The notes beneath the pieces are model-generated. The model made no database searches, was not told the DNA's origin, and saw nothing but the letters and a program-made list of their open reading frames with translations. Below, in pieces: positions 8,197 to 17,229 of a DNA stretch of 64,000 bases. Position 1 is the stretch's first letter, and each line of letters opens with the position of its first letter. The stretch lies in assembly GCA_035308165.1 (NCBI GenBank), contig DATGHC010000086.1, positions 1 through 64,000 of the forward strand, given 5' to 3'. The position numbers were made by a program, and so were the translations under genes. Source of the stretch: DASTCZ01 sp035308165. GTDB lineage: Bacteria > Acidobacteriota > Terriglobia > Acidiferrales > UBA7541.

Positions 8197-11100
8197 GTGA
8201 GACGGTCCATTGGATATGACTTCCTAACGAGGCTAGTTCTTGCGAGCCTACTTCAGTGTTTAATGGTCGCAGCTCTGTTCGGGCAGGGAGAAACCACAAG
8301 TGCCATCCTGGGCCAAGTGACCGACACAAGCAATGCGGCCATTTCGGGCGCTCTGGTGACCATCACGAATCGCGACACCGGGCTGCATCGCTCGATCAAG
8401 ACCGATGCTGAGGGCCGGTTCAATTTCCCACAGCTAAAGCCTGGCACTTACGAAGTCAGGGTGGAAGCACAAGGCTTCAATTCACAGCAGAATGATGATG
8501 TTTCCTCAGGCTTGGGACAAAAGCAGACAGTCAATTTCACTCTCAAGGTGGCTCAAACAAAACAGACTATTGAAGTTAGCGGCGAACCGCCGCTGATTAA
8601 CCCCGCGAACGCAAACACCGCCACGAATCTGAATGCGCCGAAGCTGGAAAACCTTCCGAATCCGGGCGGCGACCTGACCTATCCTGTCCAGTTTGCCGCG
8701 GGCGCCCTTATCAACACTGCGGGCAGCAGCAATGATTTCGTCGGCGGCACGAACGGGTTCGGCAACGTGCAATTTAACGGGCTACCCGCACTCTCCAATG
8801 GCTACATTGTGGACGGGCTCGAAACGAATGATCCACTCACCAATCTCAATAGCGGTCTCTCGACGAATCTTGTGCTGGGGCTCAATTCGATTTCGGAGGT
8901 AACCGTAAATACGCTTTCGTATTCCGTTGACCAGGGGCGATACGGAGCATCGCAGGTCAATTACGTCACCAAATCCGGAGCGAACAAATTCCATGGAAAC
9001 CTTTATGAAATCTGGAATGGTGCCGTTCTAAACGCTGCGGACTATTTCACAAACGCCACGCCCGGAAACCACAAGCCTCGATCAACCGTGAATCATTTTG
9101 GTGGCAGCATGGGCGGGCCGATTCTTCATGATAAGCTATTTTTCTTCTTCGATAGCGAATGGGCCCGGATTGCGCTTCCCATCGTCACATCCACTATCGT
9201 TCCAACCCCGGCATTTCAGAATTATGTATTGCAGCAACTCCCGTTGGGCCTTCCGGACCCTGCCAATCCTTCCAAGCTTATTTTCGCCCCCGCGCCAAAG
9301 GAGGTCCCATTCTATCAAAAGATGTTTTCGCTCTACAGTAATACCACCGGAGCGCCTCGAGCGATCCTGGGGTGTCCGCTTGGCACGGGCGGAGAGGGTT
9401 GCGCAAATAGCCAGAGCGTTTCACATTCGAGCGATGACCACGAGCAGGTGCAGACAGTCCGCATCGACTACAACATGGACACAAAGAACACAGCATGGTT
9501 ACGCTTCCAGGTCGACACCGGAGTACAGGCTGCCTACACCGACCCGATCAATCCGCTATTTAACTCGTTTTCTCCGCAGCCCCTCTACTCCCTTGCAGCA
9601 GGCTACACACACGTCTTTTCACAGAACCTTGTGAATTATTTCAATCCCGGATTCTCCTGGTATGAAAGCCTGTTCGGCCCAAGCGACTTTCAGAAAACAC
9701 TGGCTGCATTCCCCATTGTGCTGCAAGGAAGCGGCGCGATTGCGCCCTTTACGACAATCGGGGGCCTGGACAACTCCTGGATTCAGGGAAGGCGAGCCTC
9801 ACGCGTATTCCTCAATGACAATCTGGCCTGGACTCACGGCGCGCACGAACTCACATTTGGAACGAATACTAGAGTTTTCCTTCTGAATGATTACGATTTC
9901 GGGCAGGGGAAGGTCCCCACCGTCACCTATGCCACGCTGCCGCAATTCATATATGGAGTCGCATCCACCGCGACGAAAACCTTTCCCCTTTCCGCGAACG
10001 AACCATTTAACTTTCTCAATCTCGATCTCTACGCACAGGACACGTGGAAGGTCACGTCGAAGTTCACGTGGACTTTTGGCCTTCGTGATACGCTGAATTC
10101 CAATCCGGTGAATCCGCATCTGGGAATCGCCCGGCTTCGCGGGTCCTTCGATTCGATATCCCATGATGTGAATCAGCCGTTGAGCGCGGCGATTCAGACC
10201 AATCTTGGAAGCCTGTTTGTATCTACGCCGCTGGCAATCTTGCAGCCCAGAACAGCGATCGCGTGGCAGTTCGCGCCCAATTATGTGGTCCGGGCTGGTT
10301 TCGGGATTTTTAGCGACCTCTTACCCGGCACTGTCGCCGATATTGTCGGCGTCAACCCGCCATACGTTCGGACGTTTCAGGGCGGACTCCTAGGCGCCGT
10401 TGGCGGTACGGCCATTGCCCCGGGCGTGCCCAACAGCGCCATTGACGCGACTGTCGCCGCAAACAATTTATTTGCCGCCGGCTTTCCACAAGGAGTGCTC
10501 TCTTGCGCATCTTCGCAATCGAATCCCGCGGCATGCCTTCCACCCGTGGCGATCACGGCGGTGCCAGATGGAAAACTTCACGCGCCATACTTCATGCAGT
10601 GGAGTCTCGGGATCGAACATCAATTGGGGAATACGGCGAGCCTGCGAGTGCAATATGTCGGAACTCGCGCACTGAATCAGCCCTACTTGACGCAGGTAAA
10701 CGGTTATCAAACGGTCTGCCAGGGTTGTTTTGCTCCTTTCCCGTATCTCCAGCCGACTGACACAAGGTTCGGGGCGGTCACGCAGTTCTCCACCGGCGCG
10801 AGCAGCGAATACAACGGGCTACAAATTACGGCGACAAAGCGTTTGGGACACGGCCTTCAGGGAATGGTCAACTACACCTTGAGTCGCTGTATGGACGAAG
10901 TCTCGAACGGCGGATTTTTGCAGTTCTCAGCGGGCGCTCTGCTCTCGCCTCTGCCGGGTGAGCTAGCCCGGAACTACGGCCCTTGCGATTATGACGTCCG
11001 GCACAATTTCAATGCCGAATATGTTTATGAGTTGCCGATCAAGGTGAAGAATCATCAGTTAGGCTATGCGCTTAACGGATGGCAGGTTTCTGGAACTTTC

Positions 11101-11658
11101 TTCTTGCATAGCGGCATTCCGTTCTCCGTGCAGAGCACGCCCTATTCGGCAAATGGAAACGGCATCGTGCAGGGCGCTGGACCGCAGTTCGCGAGCGCTG
11201 TTCCCGGAGTATCGCTTTACGAACACAATGCGATTGCGGTCACACAACCCGGCACGATCCAGTGGCTTAACCCGGATGCCTTTGAATCAATAGTTGATCC
11301 GAGTACCGGGGCCTGCCGTGGTGGCGACAGCCCGCAAAATTGCCAGTTCGGAACGCTTGGCCGCAATGCCCTGCGTGGTCCCAGCTTTTTCTGGAGCGAC
11401 TTCTATATCACAAAATGGTTTCCTTTGAGCGAGAGGGTAAAGCTTAGAGTCGAAGGTCAGTTCTTCAACGTCTTCAATCATCCGAATTTTGCGCTGCCTA
11501 GTATGGTATTGGCCGGTATTCCAGGGAAGCCTTCCACCCAGACCGGGTTCGGAGCTCTTACTTCCACTACCGCGCCGCCCACTGGCCTGCTTGGTGTGGG
11601 CCTCGGCGGCGATAGCTCACCACGGATGATCGCGTTTCAAGCGCGACTAGAATTCTGA
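8197..11658 (+). CDS. TonB-dependent receptor with N-terminal carboxypeptidase-regulatory-like domain
   Basis: Outer-membrane protein of 1153 aa, of the large Oar-like type abundant in Acidobacteriota and probably involved in uptake of large organic ligands. A signal peptide (about 1-30, ending ALFGQG) is followed by a carboxypeptidase-regulatory-like beta-sandwich at about 35-120 (GQVTDTSNAAISGALVTI and PGTYEVRVEAQGF). A plug-like region comes next (near VDGLETNDPLTN and YGASQVNYVTKSGANKFHGN), then a long beta-barrel with alternating aromatic strands. The chain ends in RLEF, a C-terminal Phe as expected for BAM-assembled barrels. TonB, ExbB and ExbD are not in the window. It stands alone, with about 500 bases of non-coding DNA on its 3' side. 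The substrate cannot be read from sequence. Confidence 0.9.
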   Translation: MRRSIGYDFLTRLVLASLLQCLMVAALFGQGETTSAILGQVTDTSNAAISGALVTITNRDTGLHRSIKTDAEGRFNFPQLKPGTYEVRVEAQGFNSQQNDDVSSGLGQKQTVNFTLKVAQTKQTIEVSGEPPLINPANANTATNLNAPKLENLPNPGGDLTYPVQFAAGALINTAGSSNDFVGGTNGFGNVQFNGLPALSNGYIVDGLETNDPLTNLNSGLSTNLVLGLNSISEVTVNTLSYSVDQGRYGASQVNYVTKSGANKFHGNLYEIWNGAVLNAADYFTNATPGNHKPRSTVNHFGGSMGGPILHDKLFFFFDSEWARIALPIVTSTIVPTPAFQNYVLQQLPLGLPDPANPSKLIFAPAPKEVPFYQKMFSLYSNTTGAPRAILGCPLGTGGEGCANSQSVSHSSDDHEQVQTVRIDYNMDTKNTAWLRFQVDTGVQAAYTDPINPLFNSFSPQPLYSLAAGYTHVFSQNLVNYFNPGFSWYESLFGPSDFQKTLAAFPIVLQGSGAIAPFTTIGGLDNSWIQGRRASRVFLNDNLAWTHGAHELTFGTNTRVFLLNDYDFGQGKVPTVTYATLPQFIYGVASTATKTFPLSANEPFNFLNLDLYAQDTWKVTSKFTWTFGLRDTLNSNPVNPHLGIARLRGSFDSISHDVNQPLSAAIQTNLGSLFVSTPLAILQPRTAIAWQFAPNYVVRAGFGIFSDLLPGTVADIVGVNPPYVRTFQGGLLGAVGGTAIAPGVPNSAIDATVAANNLFAAGFPQGVLSCASSQSNPAACLPPVAITAVPDGKLHAPYFMQWSLGIEHQLGNTASLRVQYVGTRALNQPYLTQVNGYQTVCQGCFAPFPYLQPTDTRFGAVTQFSTGASSEYNGLQITATKRLGHGLQGMVNYTLSRCMDEVSNGGFLQFSAGALLSPLPGELARNYGPCDYDVRHNFNAEYVYELPIKVKNHQLGYALNGWQVSGTFFLHSGIPFSVQSTPYSANGNGIVQGAGPQFASAVPGVSLYEHNAIAVTQPGTIQWLNPDAFESIVDPSTGACRGGDSPQNCQFGTLGRNALRGPSFFWSDFYITKWFPLSERVKLRVEGQFFNVFNHPNFALPSMVLAGIPGKPSTQTGFGALTSTTAPPTGLLGVGLGGDSSPRMIAFQARLEF

Positions 11659-12168
11659 GTCTTCCACACTGCAAAAATTTGTTGCCTTCTTGTTTGCCAC
11701 ACTGAATTCGCGTGCAGGCCATTCATTCTGAAAGACCCCTGCCTATGAAATCTGCGCGGTCTTCCTGCGTTTGTAGTATTGGGGAGCTCTCTGAGGACCA
11801 TGTAAACTAACCACACCACATTGGATTTGAGTTTATCGCCGCGATAGTCTTCATCTACGCGTCGCTTTGGTAGCATCCCCGTCCGTGGTAATCGCTACGA
11901 ACTAGGCTAGAGTGTCGTAGCGCGTCTACCTCGGGCGGTAGGTTGCATGGTGCCCGATTCATCGAAAAGCCGTTAACGGGTTCAATTGGAGGCGGCCTGC
12001 CTAGCTTACGTCTCGCCAACGGTGCGTGACGAATGAAACGGATTACTTCCGGGTTGCCGACGATTGAGGAGTATCGCGGGTGCCTCGGATCAAAACGCCG
12101 AGTGCGGCCACTTCCACGGATACTCATCGCTCTTGTAACTCTCGCTTTCACCTTCTAAAGGCAATGCG
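11659..12168. other. Intergenic region, no supported gene
   Basis: Lies between the receptor and the ClC gene. One 98-codon frame on the minus strand (11855-12151) has no recognisable domain, Shine-Dalgarno signal or plausible composition, and I do not call it. I see no terminator with a clear U-tract and no repeat. Confidence 0.5.
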
Positions 12169-13941
12169 TTGAGGTATGCTCTTCTGGAACATTCCCTAGA
12201 GATGAGTGAAAGAGCCCAGACGAAGAGCAAAAGTTGGTGGAGAACGCCGCTCTTACATCTCCCAGCGAGACTGCGCCAGCGTGAGGATCAGGTATTTTTG
12301 GTCTTGGCGCTGGTGATCGGCGCGTTGACAGGCTTGACGGTCGTCGCTTTCATCCTGCTGACGGAACGAGAGGGGCTGCGGCTGTATCCCGCGGGGGCCG
12401 CTCCGTGGCGGCGTGTGCTATTCCCGGTAGTCGGCTCGCTGGGTATTGGCTACCTGCTGTTCCGCTATTTTCCCAACGCGCGAGGCAGCGGAGTCCCGCA
12501 AACCAAGGCTGCGCTGTTTGCCCGCGAAGGCCGCATCACGCTGCGTACGGTGCTGGGAAAGTTCTTTTGCACATCGGCGACGCTGGCCAGCGGAATCCCC
12601 TTGGGGCGCGAGGGGCCCTCGGTGCAAGTGGGCGCCGGTATTGCGTCCGTGTTGGGGCGCCGCCTGGGATTGCGTTCCGAGAAAGTGAAAGCGCTGCTGC
12701 CGGTCGGCGCGGCAGCAGCAATTGCGGCAGCGTTTAATACCCCTCTGGCGGCAGTGCTGTTTTCACTGGAGGAGATCATGGGCGACCTCCACGCATCGGT
12801 GCTGGGTTCGGTGGTGTTGGCCTCCGCTACCTCATGGCTGGTACTCCGCCTTCTGCTCGGCAACAATCCTCTGTTCAAAGTGCCGCAATATCAACTCGTG
12901 CATCCGCTGGAATTTGGCGTATACGCGTTGTTGGGTGTGGCTGGCGGCCTGGTTTCCGTAGCCTTCACCAAACTCCTGCTGGGCATGCGGCAGCGATTCC
13001 TGCGCTTCCCCCTAAAGACGGTCTGGTTCCAACCAGTGGCGGGCGGCCTGTTAGTCGGCGTGATGGGATGGTTTGTGCCGCAGGTCCTGGGCGTGGGTTA
13101 CGGCTATGTTGGCGATGCGCTGAATGGACGGATGGCGCTCAACTTGATGGTTCTGTTGGTGGTCCTGAAGCTTCTGGCAGTAACGACAAGCTACGCTTCG
13201 GGCAACGCGGGCGGTATTTTCGGCCCCGCCCTGTTCATCGGCGCTATGTTGGGAGGGACGGTGGGCGCCGTGGCCCATCATTTGTTGCCCGCCCAAACGG
13301 CGACGCCGGGAGCTTATGCACTGGTAGGGATGGGCGCAGTCTTCGCGGGTATCGTGCGCGCTCCTATGACCTCAGTGGTGATGATCTTCGAGATGACGCA
13401 GGACTATGCAGTCATCGTCCCGCTGATGATTGCGAACCTGGTCAGTCTTTTCATCTCGTCCCGATTGCAGCGGGAGCCCATCTACGATGCCCTGGCCGTG
13501 CAGGATGGCATACACCTGCCGACGGCAGAGACGCGCCGCCGGCGTGATAACCGCCAGATAGCCCGCATCATGCGCGCTGCGCCCGAGTCTCTGCCATCCG
13601 AGATGACTGTCAAGGAAGCCCTGCAAAAGATGGCGTCGAGTGAGTTCCGCACCTGGCTGGTGACGGATCGGCGAGGAGTGGTTGGCGTTGTCAATCTCCC
13701 GGCGCTCGAACGAGAGCGTGCGGAAGGCGCCGCCAAGCCTCTGGAGGAACTTGTGGCTGGGTCTGCTTTTCCGCACGTCCACGCCGACCAGGGGCTCGAT
13801 TTGGCACTGGAGCGAATGGGCGAAAACCAGATCGAAATCCTGCCGGTAGTGAGCCGTGCTGATGTACACAAGTTAGAAGGCATCGTGACCCTGCACGATG
13901 TTCTGGATTCATACGGGGTCAACATGCCTCCTCGGGCTTAG
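12169..13941 (+). CDS. ClC-family chloride/proton antiporter with C-terminal CBS pair
   Basis: Membrane antiporter exchanging chloride for protons. The 590 aa protein has all ClC signatures: GSGVP (106-110), GREGP (146-150, with the gating Glu148), the internal proton glutamate in FSLEE (Glu202) and GIFGPALFIGA. About ten hydrophobic helices span residues 45-440. The last 130 residues form two CBS motifs (SEFRTWLVTDRRGVVGVVN; QIEILPVVSRADVHKLEGIV), a regulatory nucleotide-binding module common in bacterial ClCs. Both gating and proton glutamates are present, so exchange rather than channel activity is expected. The start could also be Met12 (12202), which would shift numbering by 11. Monocistronic. 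Confidence 0.92.
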   Translation: MRYALLEHSLEMSERAQTKSKSWWRTPLLHLPARLRQREDQVFLVLALVIGALTGLTVVAFILLTEREGLRLYPAGAAPWRRVLFPVVGSLGIGYLLFRYFPNARGSGVPQTKAALFAREGRITLRTVLGKFFCTSATLASGIPLGREGPSVQVGAGIASVLGRRLGLRSEKVKALLPVGAAAAIAAAFNTPLAAVLFSLEEIMGDLHASVLGSVVLASATSWLVLRLLLGNNPLFKVPQYQLVHPLEFGVYALLGVAGGLVSVAFTKLLLGMRQRFLRFPLKTVWFQPVAGGLLVGVMGWFVPQVLGVGYGYVGDALNGRMALNLMVLLVVLKLLAVTTSYASGNAGGIFGPALFIGAMLGGTVGAVAHHLLPAQTATPGAYALVGMGAVFAGIVRAPMTSVVMIFEMTQDYAVIVPLMIANLVSLFISSRLQREPIYDALAVQDGIHLPTAETRRRRDNRQIARIMRAAPESLPSEMTVKEALQKMASSEFRTWLVTDRRGVVGVVNLPALERERAEGAAKPLEELVAGSAFPHVHADQGLDLALERMGENQIEILPVVSRADVHKLEGIVTLHDVLDSYGVNMPPRA

Positions 13942-14295
13942 GCTTACCAGGAGATCCTCCAAGCATCACGGACAAACCGTAAGTTATTTCGAGTCAGAAG
14001 TCCGCTTGTGGGAAACTGAGATGTCCGTCGTCGCTTACTGCCGGTTTTGAGAAAATCACGGCGTGCTCAGAAGCTGAAGCGGTTGAAAATCATGTGTTTG
14101 TGGGCAGCGAGGATTCACGGGATTCAGTCGAGCAGAATCAGAAACTTACAAATCACGCAAACCTAGGGTTTTTGGGCAGGCATCGGTCGGATCTGCGGTT
14201 CAAACCCGCTTCGACCCTTCTCATCCGCCGAGCACTGAGGCCGGTCCTTTATTGTTCATAATTCATAGTTAGGGGAATATGGTGAGAGGTCTCTG
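13942..14295. other. Intergenic region at the left edge of the accessory block
   Basis: No gene seen. A T-arm-like hairpin (GCGG-TTCAAAC-CCGC, 14195-14209) resembles a tRNA 3' end, but I could not complete a cloverleaf around it and it may be chance. Base composition becomes more AT-rich near 14230-14280, just ahead of the next gene. This is where the clearly accessory genes begin. Confidence 0.3.
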
Positions 14296-15030
14296 ATGGC
14301 TGTTGAAGGGCTCTACATGGTGTGGCGTATGCGACTCTCCCCCATTCCATACGTAAGGGCTTATGGGGATTTCGTACTTAGGGATGCATTGCTGGCATTT
14401 TCCGAAATGGAAAAGAGAGCAGACGCAGTGGTGAACGCCGAGTATGAACGGCTTAGTTCGCAGTCAGTTGGCGAGGACTGGGATGGCGACATGAGCGTCT
14501 TCGCTGAAGCTGCAGAATGCAAGGGTCAAGCATTTTATGAAACTATGTATTCTCTCCGCCAAATGACGCTGAACCTCTTTACGGCGGGGCTCTTTCACCT
14601 TATCGAACAACAGCTCGCGAATCTTTGCCAAGACGCCTCATTCGACGTGCCTCCGCCAAGAGACACAAACATCGCGATTGTTACAGACTGGTACGAACGC
14701 CATTTTCATATATCAATACGAACGCTCGGGTGCTGGGCCATGATCGAAGAGCTGAGGTTGGTCGCGAACGTCGTTAAGCACGCAGAAGGTGGTTCCGCAA
14801 GAGAGCTAAGGAACAGACGAGAAGAATTGTTTGTGCCTCCGTCCATTCGCAATTCCTCATCGGAAATACAGCGACCAGCATTCCCTGTTGCGGCACCTCT
14901 CGCTGGGGATGATCTGTATGTTACGGAGGAAGTGTTCCAGCGCTACGCCGAGGCTGCGAATGAACTTATGGAAGAGATCGCCCACTTCTTCGACGTGCAA
15001 GGCGCGGAATATTTTCCGAAGCCCGGATAA
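14296..15030 (+). CDS. Hypothetical helical protein, possibly HEPN-like
   Basis: No family recognised with confidence. It is 244 aa, mostly predicted helical, with no signal or membrane segment. A GAGAGG Shine-Dalgarno-like sequence precedes the ATG by six bases. The middle of the protein (LFTAGLFHLIEQQLANL, then MIEELRLVANVVKHAEGGSA) resembles the helix-plus-NxxKH layout of HEPN-type and AbiV-like proteins, in which such a motif contributes to an RNase site; this is a resemblance only. It ends 43 bases before an RNase H-like gene on the same strand, so the two probably form one transcript. Confidence 0.6.
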   Translation: MAVEGLYMVWRMRLSPIPYVRAYGDFVLRDALLAFSEMEKRADAVVNAEYERLSSQSVGEDWDGDMSVFAEAAECKGQAFYETMYSLRQMTLNLFTAGLFHLIEQQLANLCQDASFDVPPPRDTNIAIVTDWYERHFHISIRTLGCWAMIEELRLVANVVKHAEGGSARELRNRREELFVPPSIRNSSSEIQRPAFPVAAPLAGDDLYVTEEVFQRYAEAANELMEEIAHFFDVQGAEYFPKPG

Positions 15031-15073
15031 AAGAGCTTCCCATTATTTGGCTAGGTGCTGGCTTGGAGTGAGA

Positions 15074-15910
15074 ATGGCGTTCGATCCGCACGCTGTAAAA
15101 ATCCACATAGACGGGAACTGCTGGGACAATCCCGGCGGTAGTGGGGGTTTTGCGGTACGCGTTGAATTCGGGTGCGACATTGAGCGTGATGATGAGCTTG
15201 TTGAGTATCGAGGCTATTTCGAGACGAGTAGCAATCGGATGGAATTGCGTGCATGCATCTGTGCTCATCAGTGGGCGTATAACCATATTGATGAGCTCGG
15301 CGGTCGGATTCTAGTGCTGACGGATTCGACGTACGTTTGTAATTCATATTCTTGGGCAATCGGGTGGTCCCAAAATGACTATTGCAACAGTGACGGCCGA
15401 CCAATGAAGAATGAGGATCTCTTAAGAGAACTAATGACGGCACGGCGGAAGCTCGCTCGCCTGGTGCGTGTCGAGGTGAAACTAATTCCGCGGAGATCGG
15501 ATCTGGGTGCGAAAGAAGTGGACCGCGTGGCGAAGATGGCTGGCCGGATGCCGAGCCACGTTGACCGGGGATTTCCAAAGGGCAAAATTGGGCGCCCTAA
15601 GAACAACATCAAGGGCGGAGCAAAGCTTTACCCCGCGGGCGGACAGACGCTTTTTATTCGGCCTTACAAGAGCGACTATGTTCGCCGCAGCATTCAGCTT
15701 TTCAGGTTTGAGGTATGGGACGAAGCGAAACAAATGTTTGCTGATAAATTCGAGGTCTACGCCTCTCCTGAGATCGGAAATCAATTACATCGGCAGAACG
15801 TATACCACGTTCGAATGAATAATTTGCCGAGATACCCGCAAATCGTGGAGATCCTCATGGCGATGAAGGAGGCTGAATTCATTGCTCAGAAGGATTCCGC
15901 GTGTCCCTGA
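15074..15910 (+). CDS. RNase H-like protein with C-terminal extension
   Basis: The frame is open from 14831 but overlaps the upstream gene. The ATG at 15074 directly precedes the RNase H fold, so I take that start (278 aa). Residues 8-155 are RNase H type 1-like: Asp13 in HIDGNCWDNPGG, Glu57 in SNRMELRA, Asp84 in VLTDSTYV and Asp150 in KEVDRVAK supply the four catalytic acids. The usual GHxG histidine segment before the last Asp is replaced by RRSDLGAKE. The remaining about 120 residues (from GRPKNNIKGG onward) are a conserved-looking extension of unknown fold. It may cleave RNA in RNA/DNA hybrids or act in defence together with its upstream neighbour. The accessory setting favours a specialised role over housekeeping RNase HI. 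Confidence 0.8.
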   Translation: MAFDPHAVKIHIDGNCWDNPGGSGGFAVRVEFGCDIERDDELVEYRGYFETSSNRMELRACICAHQWAYNHIDELGGRILVLTDSTYVCNSYSWAIGWSQNDYCNSDGRPMKNEDLLRELMTARRKLARLVRVEVKLIPRRSDLGAKEVDRVAKMAGRMPSHVDRGFPKGKIGRPKNNIKGGAKLYPAGGQTLFIRPYKSDYVRRSIQLFRFEVWDEAKQMFADKFEVYASPEIGNQLHRQNVYHVRMNNLPRYPQIVEILMAMKEAEFIAQKDSACP

Positions 15911-15925
15911 TTTTTCATTGTGCGA

Positions 15926-16345
15926 TCAAACGAGACGGGAATCGAGCGCACTTCGAAGGTTCACTCTCTCATTGTCCTGAAGTTTCCACGAATGGCCGCA
16001 AATGCTTACAACCGAAATCTCAGAACCGTTTCTGAGTGATCGGACGAGCGCGCCGCGGTTGGAGGATACCGGTTTGGAGGTCCGGCATTCGGGGCAATAT
16101 GAAAGAAACCCGCACTGCTCGTTGAGCTCTTGCTCAAACTGGGCAGCGAACGTCCGGATTCCCGACGCAGTGAGCTGACCGAGGGCAGCGAGGTCCAATA
16201 TCTGACTAGTTGTGAGAGCGAATCCGTCAACGAAGTGGACCATCGCGCCTTCGAATGAGACGGCGTGACTCACCTCCATGCCCTGACTCTGCATTTCGCG
16301 GCATGCGCGCTGAATCGGAAATTCGAAATCGGTTTGGCCTGTCAT
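15926..16345 (-). CDS. Hypothetical protein with CPEC / CGH cysteine motifs
   Basis: Unrecognised protein of 139 aa. The frame extends nine codons further upstream, but a strong Shine-Dalgarno (GGAGG, four bases from the ATG) marks 16345 as the start. The N-terminal half is mixed and the C-terminal half contains YCPECRTSKP and, about 30 residues later, ICGHSW. Together these could hold one zinc ion (C-x2-C...C-x-H). It is convergent with the RNase H-like gene, 15 bases away. Confidence 0.5.
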   Translation of the reverse strand: MTGQTDFEFPIQRACREMQSQGMEVSHAVSFEGAMVHFVDGFALTTSQILDLAALGQLTASGIRTFAAQFEQELNEQCGFLSYCPECRTSKPVSSNRGALVRSLRNGSEISVVSICGHSWKLQDNERVNLRSALDSRLV

Positions 16346-16589
16346 AAGGCCTCCAAGTCTGGAGCATAACATAAGGCGAAACTACGGCGAACACTTTTTA
16401 CCGGACTTGGATCACTTTCTTTCGGCGAGAAGCATGTGTGTTCCTGATAAGTTCCCGCTGATCGTCAGTTTCGAGGTATGGGAGTCTTGTTCGTTTCCAA
16501 GCCGTTGCACAAAACCGTTTAGAAATCCCCTTTTCTCAAGAAGGCGCAAACCGTTCATTAAGCAAGGGCGGGCTAGTGGCTTTGGGGCC

Positions 16590-16613
16590 TTTAGAAAACA
16601 ATCGTTTTCTAAA
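16590..16613. repeat. Perfect 10-bp palindrome in long intergenic region
   Basis: TTTAGAAAAC and GTTTTCTAAA flank a 4-base AATC loop. Flanking GGGCTA motifs lie on both sides (about 16570 and 16615). It is not followed by a U-tract and no gene ends nearby, so it is not an obvious terminator. It may be a protein-binding palindrome or the remains of a small mobile repeat. Apart from this and the start-less frame at 16677, the 16346-17229 gap shows nothing I can support. Confidence 0.45.
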
Positions 16614-16676
16614 CGGGCTAGGTAGGGCCGGGCCAGAAAGGGGCGTGTGAAAGGTGCGGGCGTACTTCGTAAATAG

Positions 16677-16937
16677 GCGACTGGCGTTTGGCAGCGCAAT
16701 CACAACCTGGAAGCATGTGGAACGGCTTCCGGAACGATCAGATCCAATCAGACCGCCGTTCTACTGGAGGAGTTCATTAAGGCTTTTCCACTGGAGGCGC
16801 AAAGAATCGGAACGCTCCGTAAAGTTGTCTTGATAACTCCAGAGAGTATTCATCTAAACAAGTTCACGTATGAGTCAATCCTAGACATGAACGACGATCA
16901 CCTTAGAAGGTTATACGAAGAGGCGAAACAGCTTTAG
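16677..16937 (+). pseudogene. Start-less 86-codon coding-looking frame (possible gene remnant)
   Basis: A frame open between two stops that lacks an ATG or GTG until near its end, so a search based on start codons misses it. The translation nevertheless looks protein-like (TAVLLEEFIKAFPLEAQ, VVLITPESIHLNKFTYES, DDHLRRLYEEAKQL), amphipathic and low in rare residues. It could be the 3' end of a gene whose 5' part was lost in a rearrangement, or a gene starting with CTG. No family is recognised. Confidence 0.4.
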
Positions 16938-17229
16938 GGGAGTTGTCGGCGCCCGGCCGGATGGGGGGCGTGAGTTCAAAGCGTTCGAACCATGGAGGCG
17001 ATTTCTTCATTGGGTTGGTAGTGAATTCATATCGAAATCCCTGAGCAGCCCTTAACATTTGTTGTTTGTCGGCCTGCTCGCGCGCTTCAGATACCGGGGG
17101 ATCGCGGCACATATGAAGCAGGCTGCGCACTCGGTCCAGCGGCCACTGCGCAAAGAGTTTCGTCCTCGGAGTCTTTCGATCATTCGATAAGACGCAGCCA
17201 GATTCACGCTGCAGGATCGCACTCAGTCG

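Noticed and set aside
11855..12151. 98-codon minus-strand frame as a small gene
   Set aside because: No Shine-Dalgarno sequence, no domain, Arg/Pro-rich noise-like translation.
14195..14209. T-arm-like hairpin as a left attachment site
   Set aside because: No acceptor or anticodon arm could be matched and the orientation does not agree with the tRNA-Ser; kept only as a remark in the gap description.
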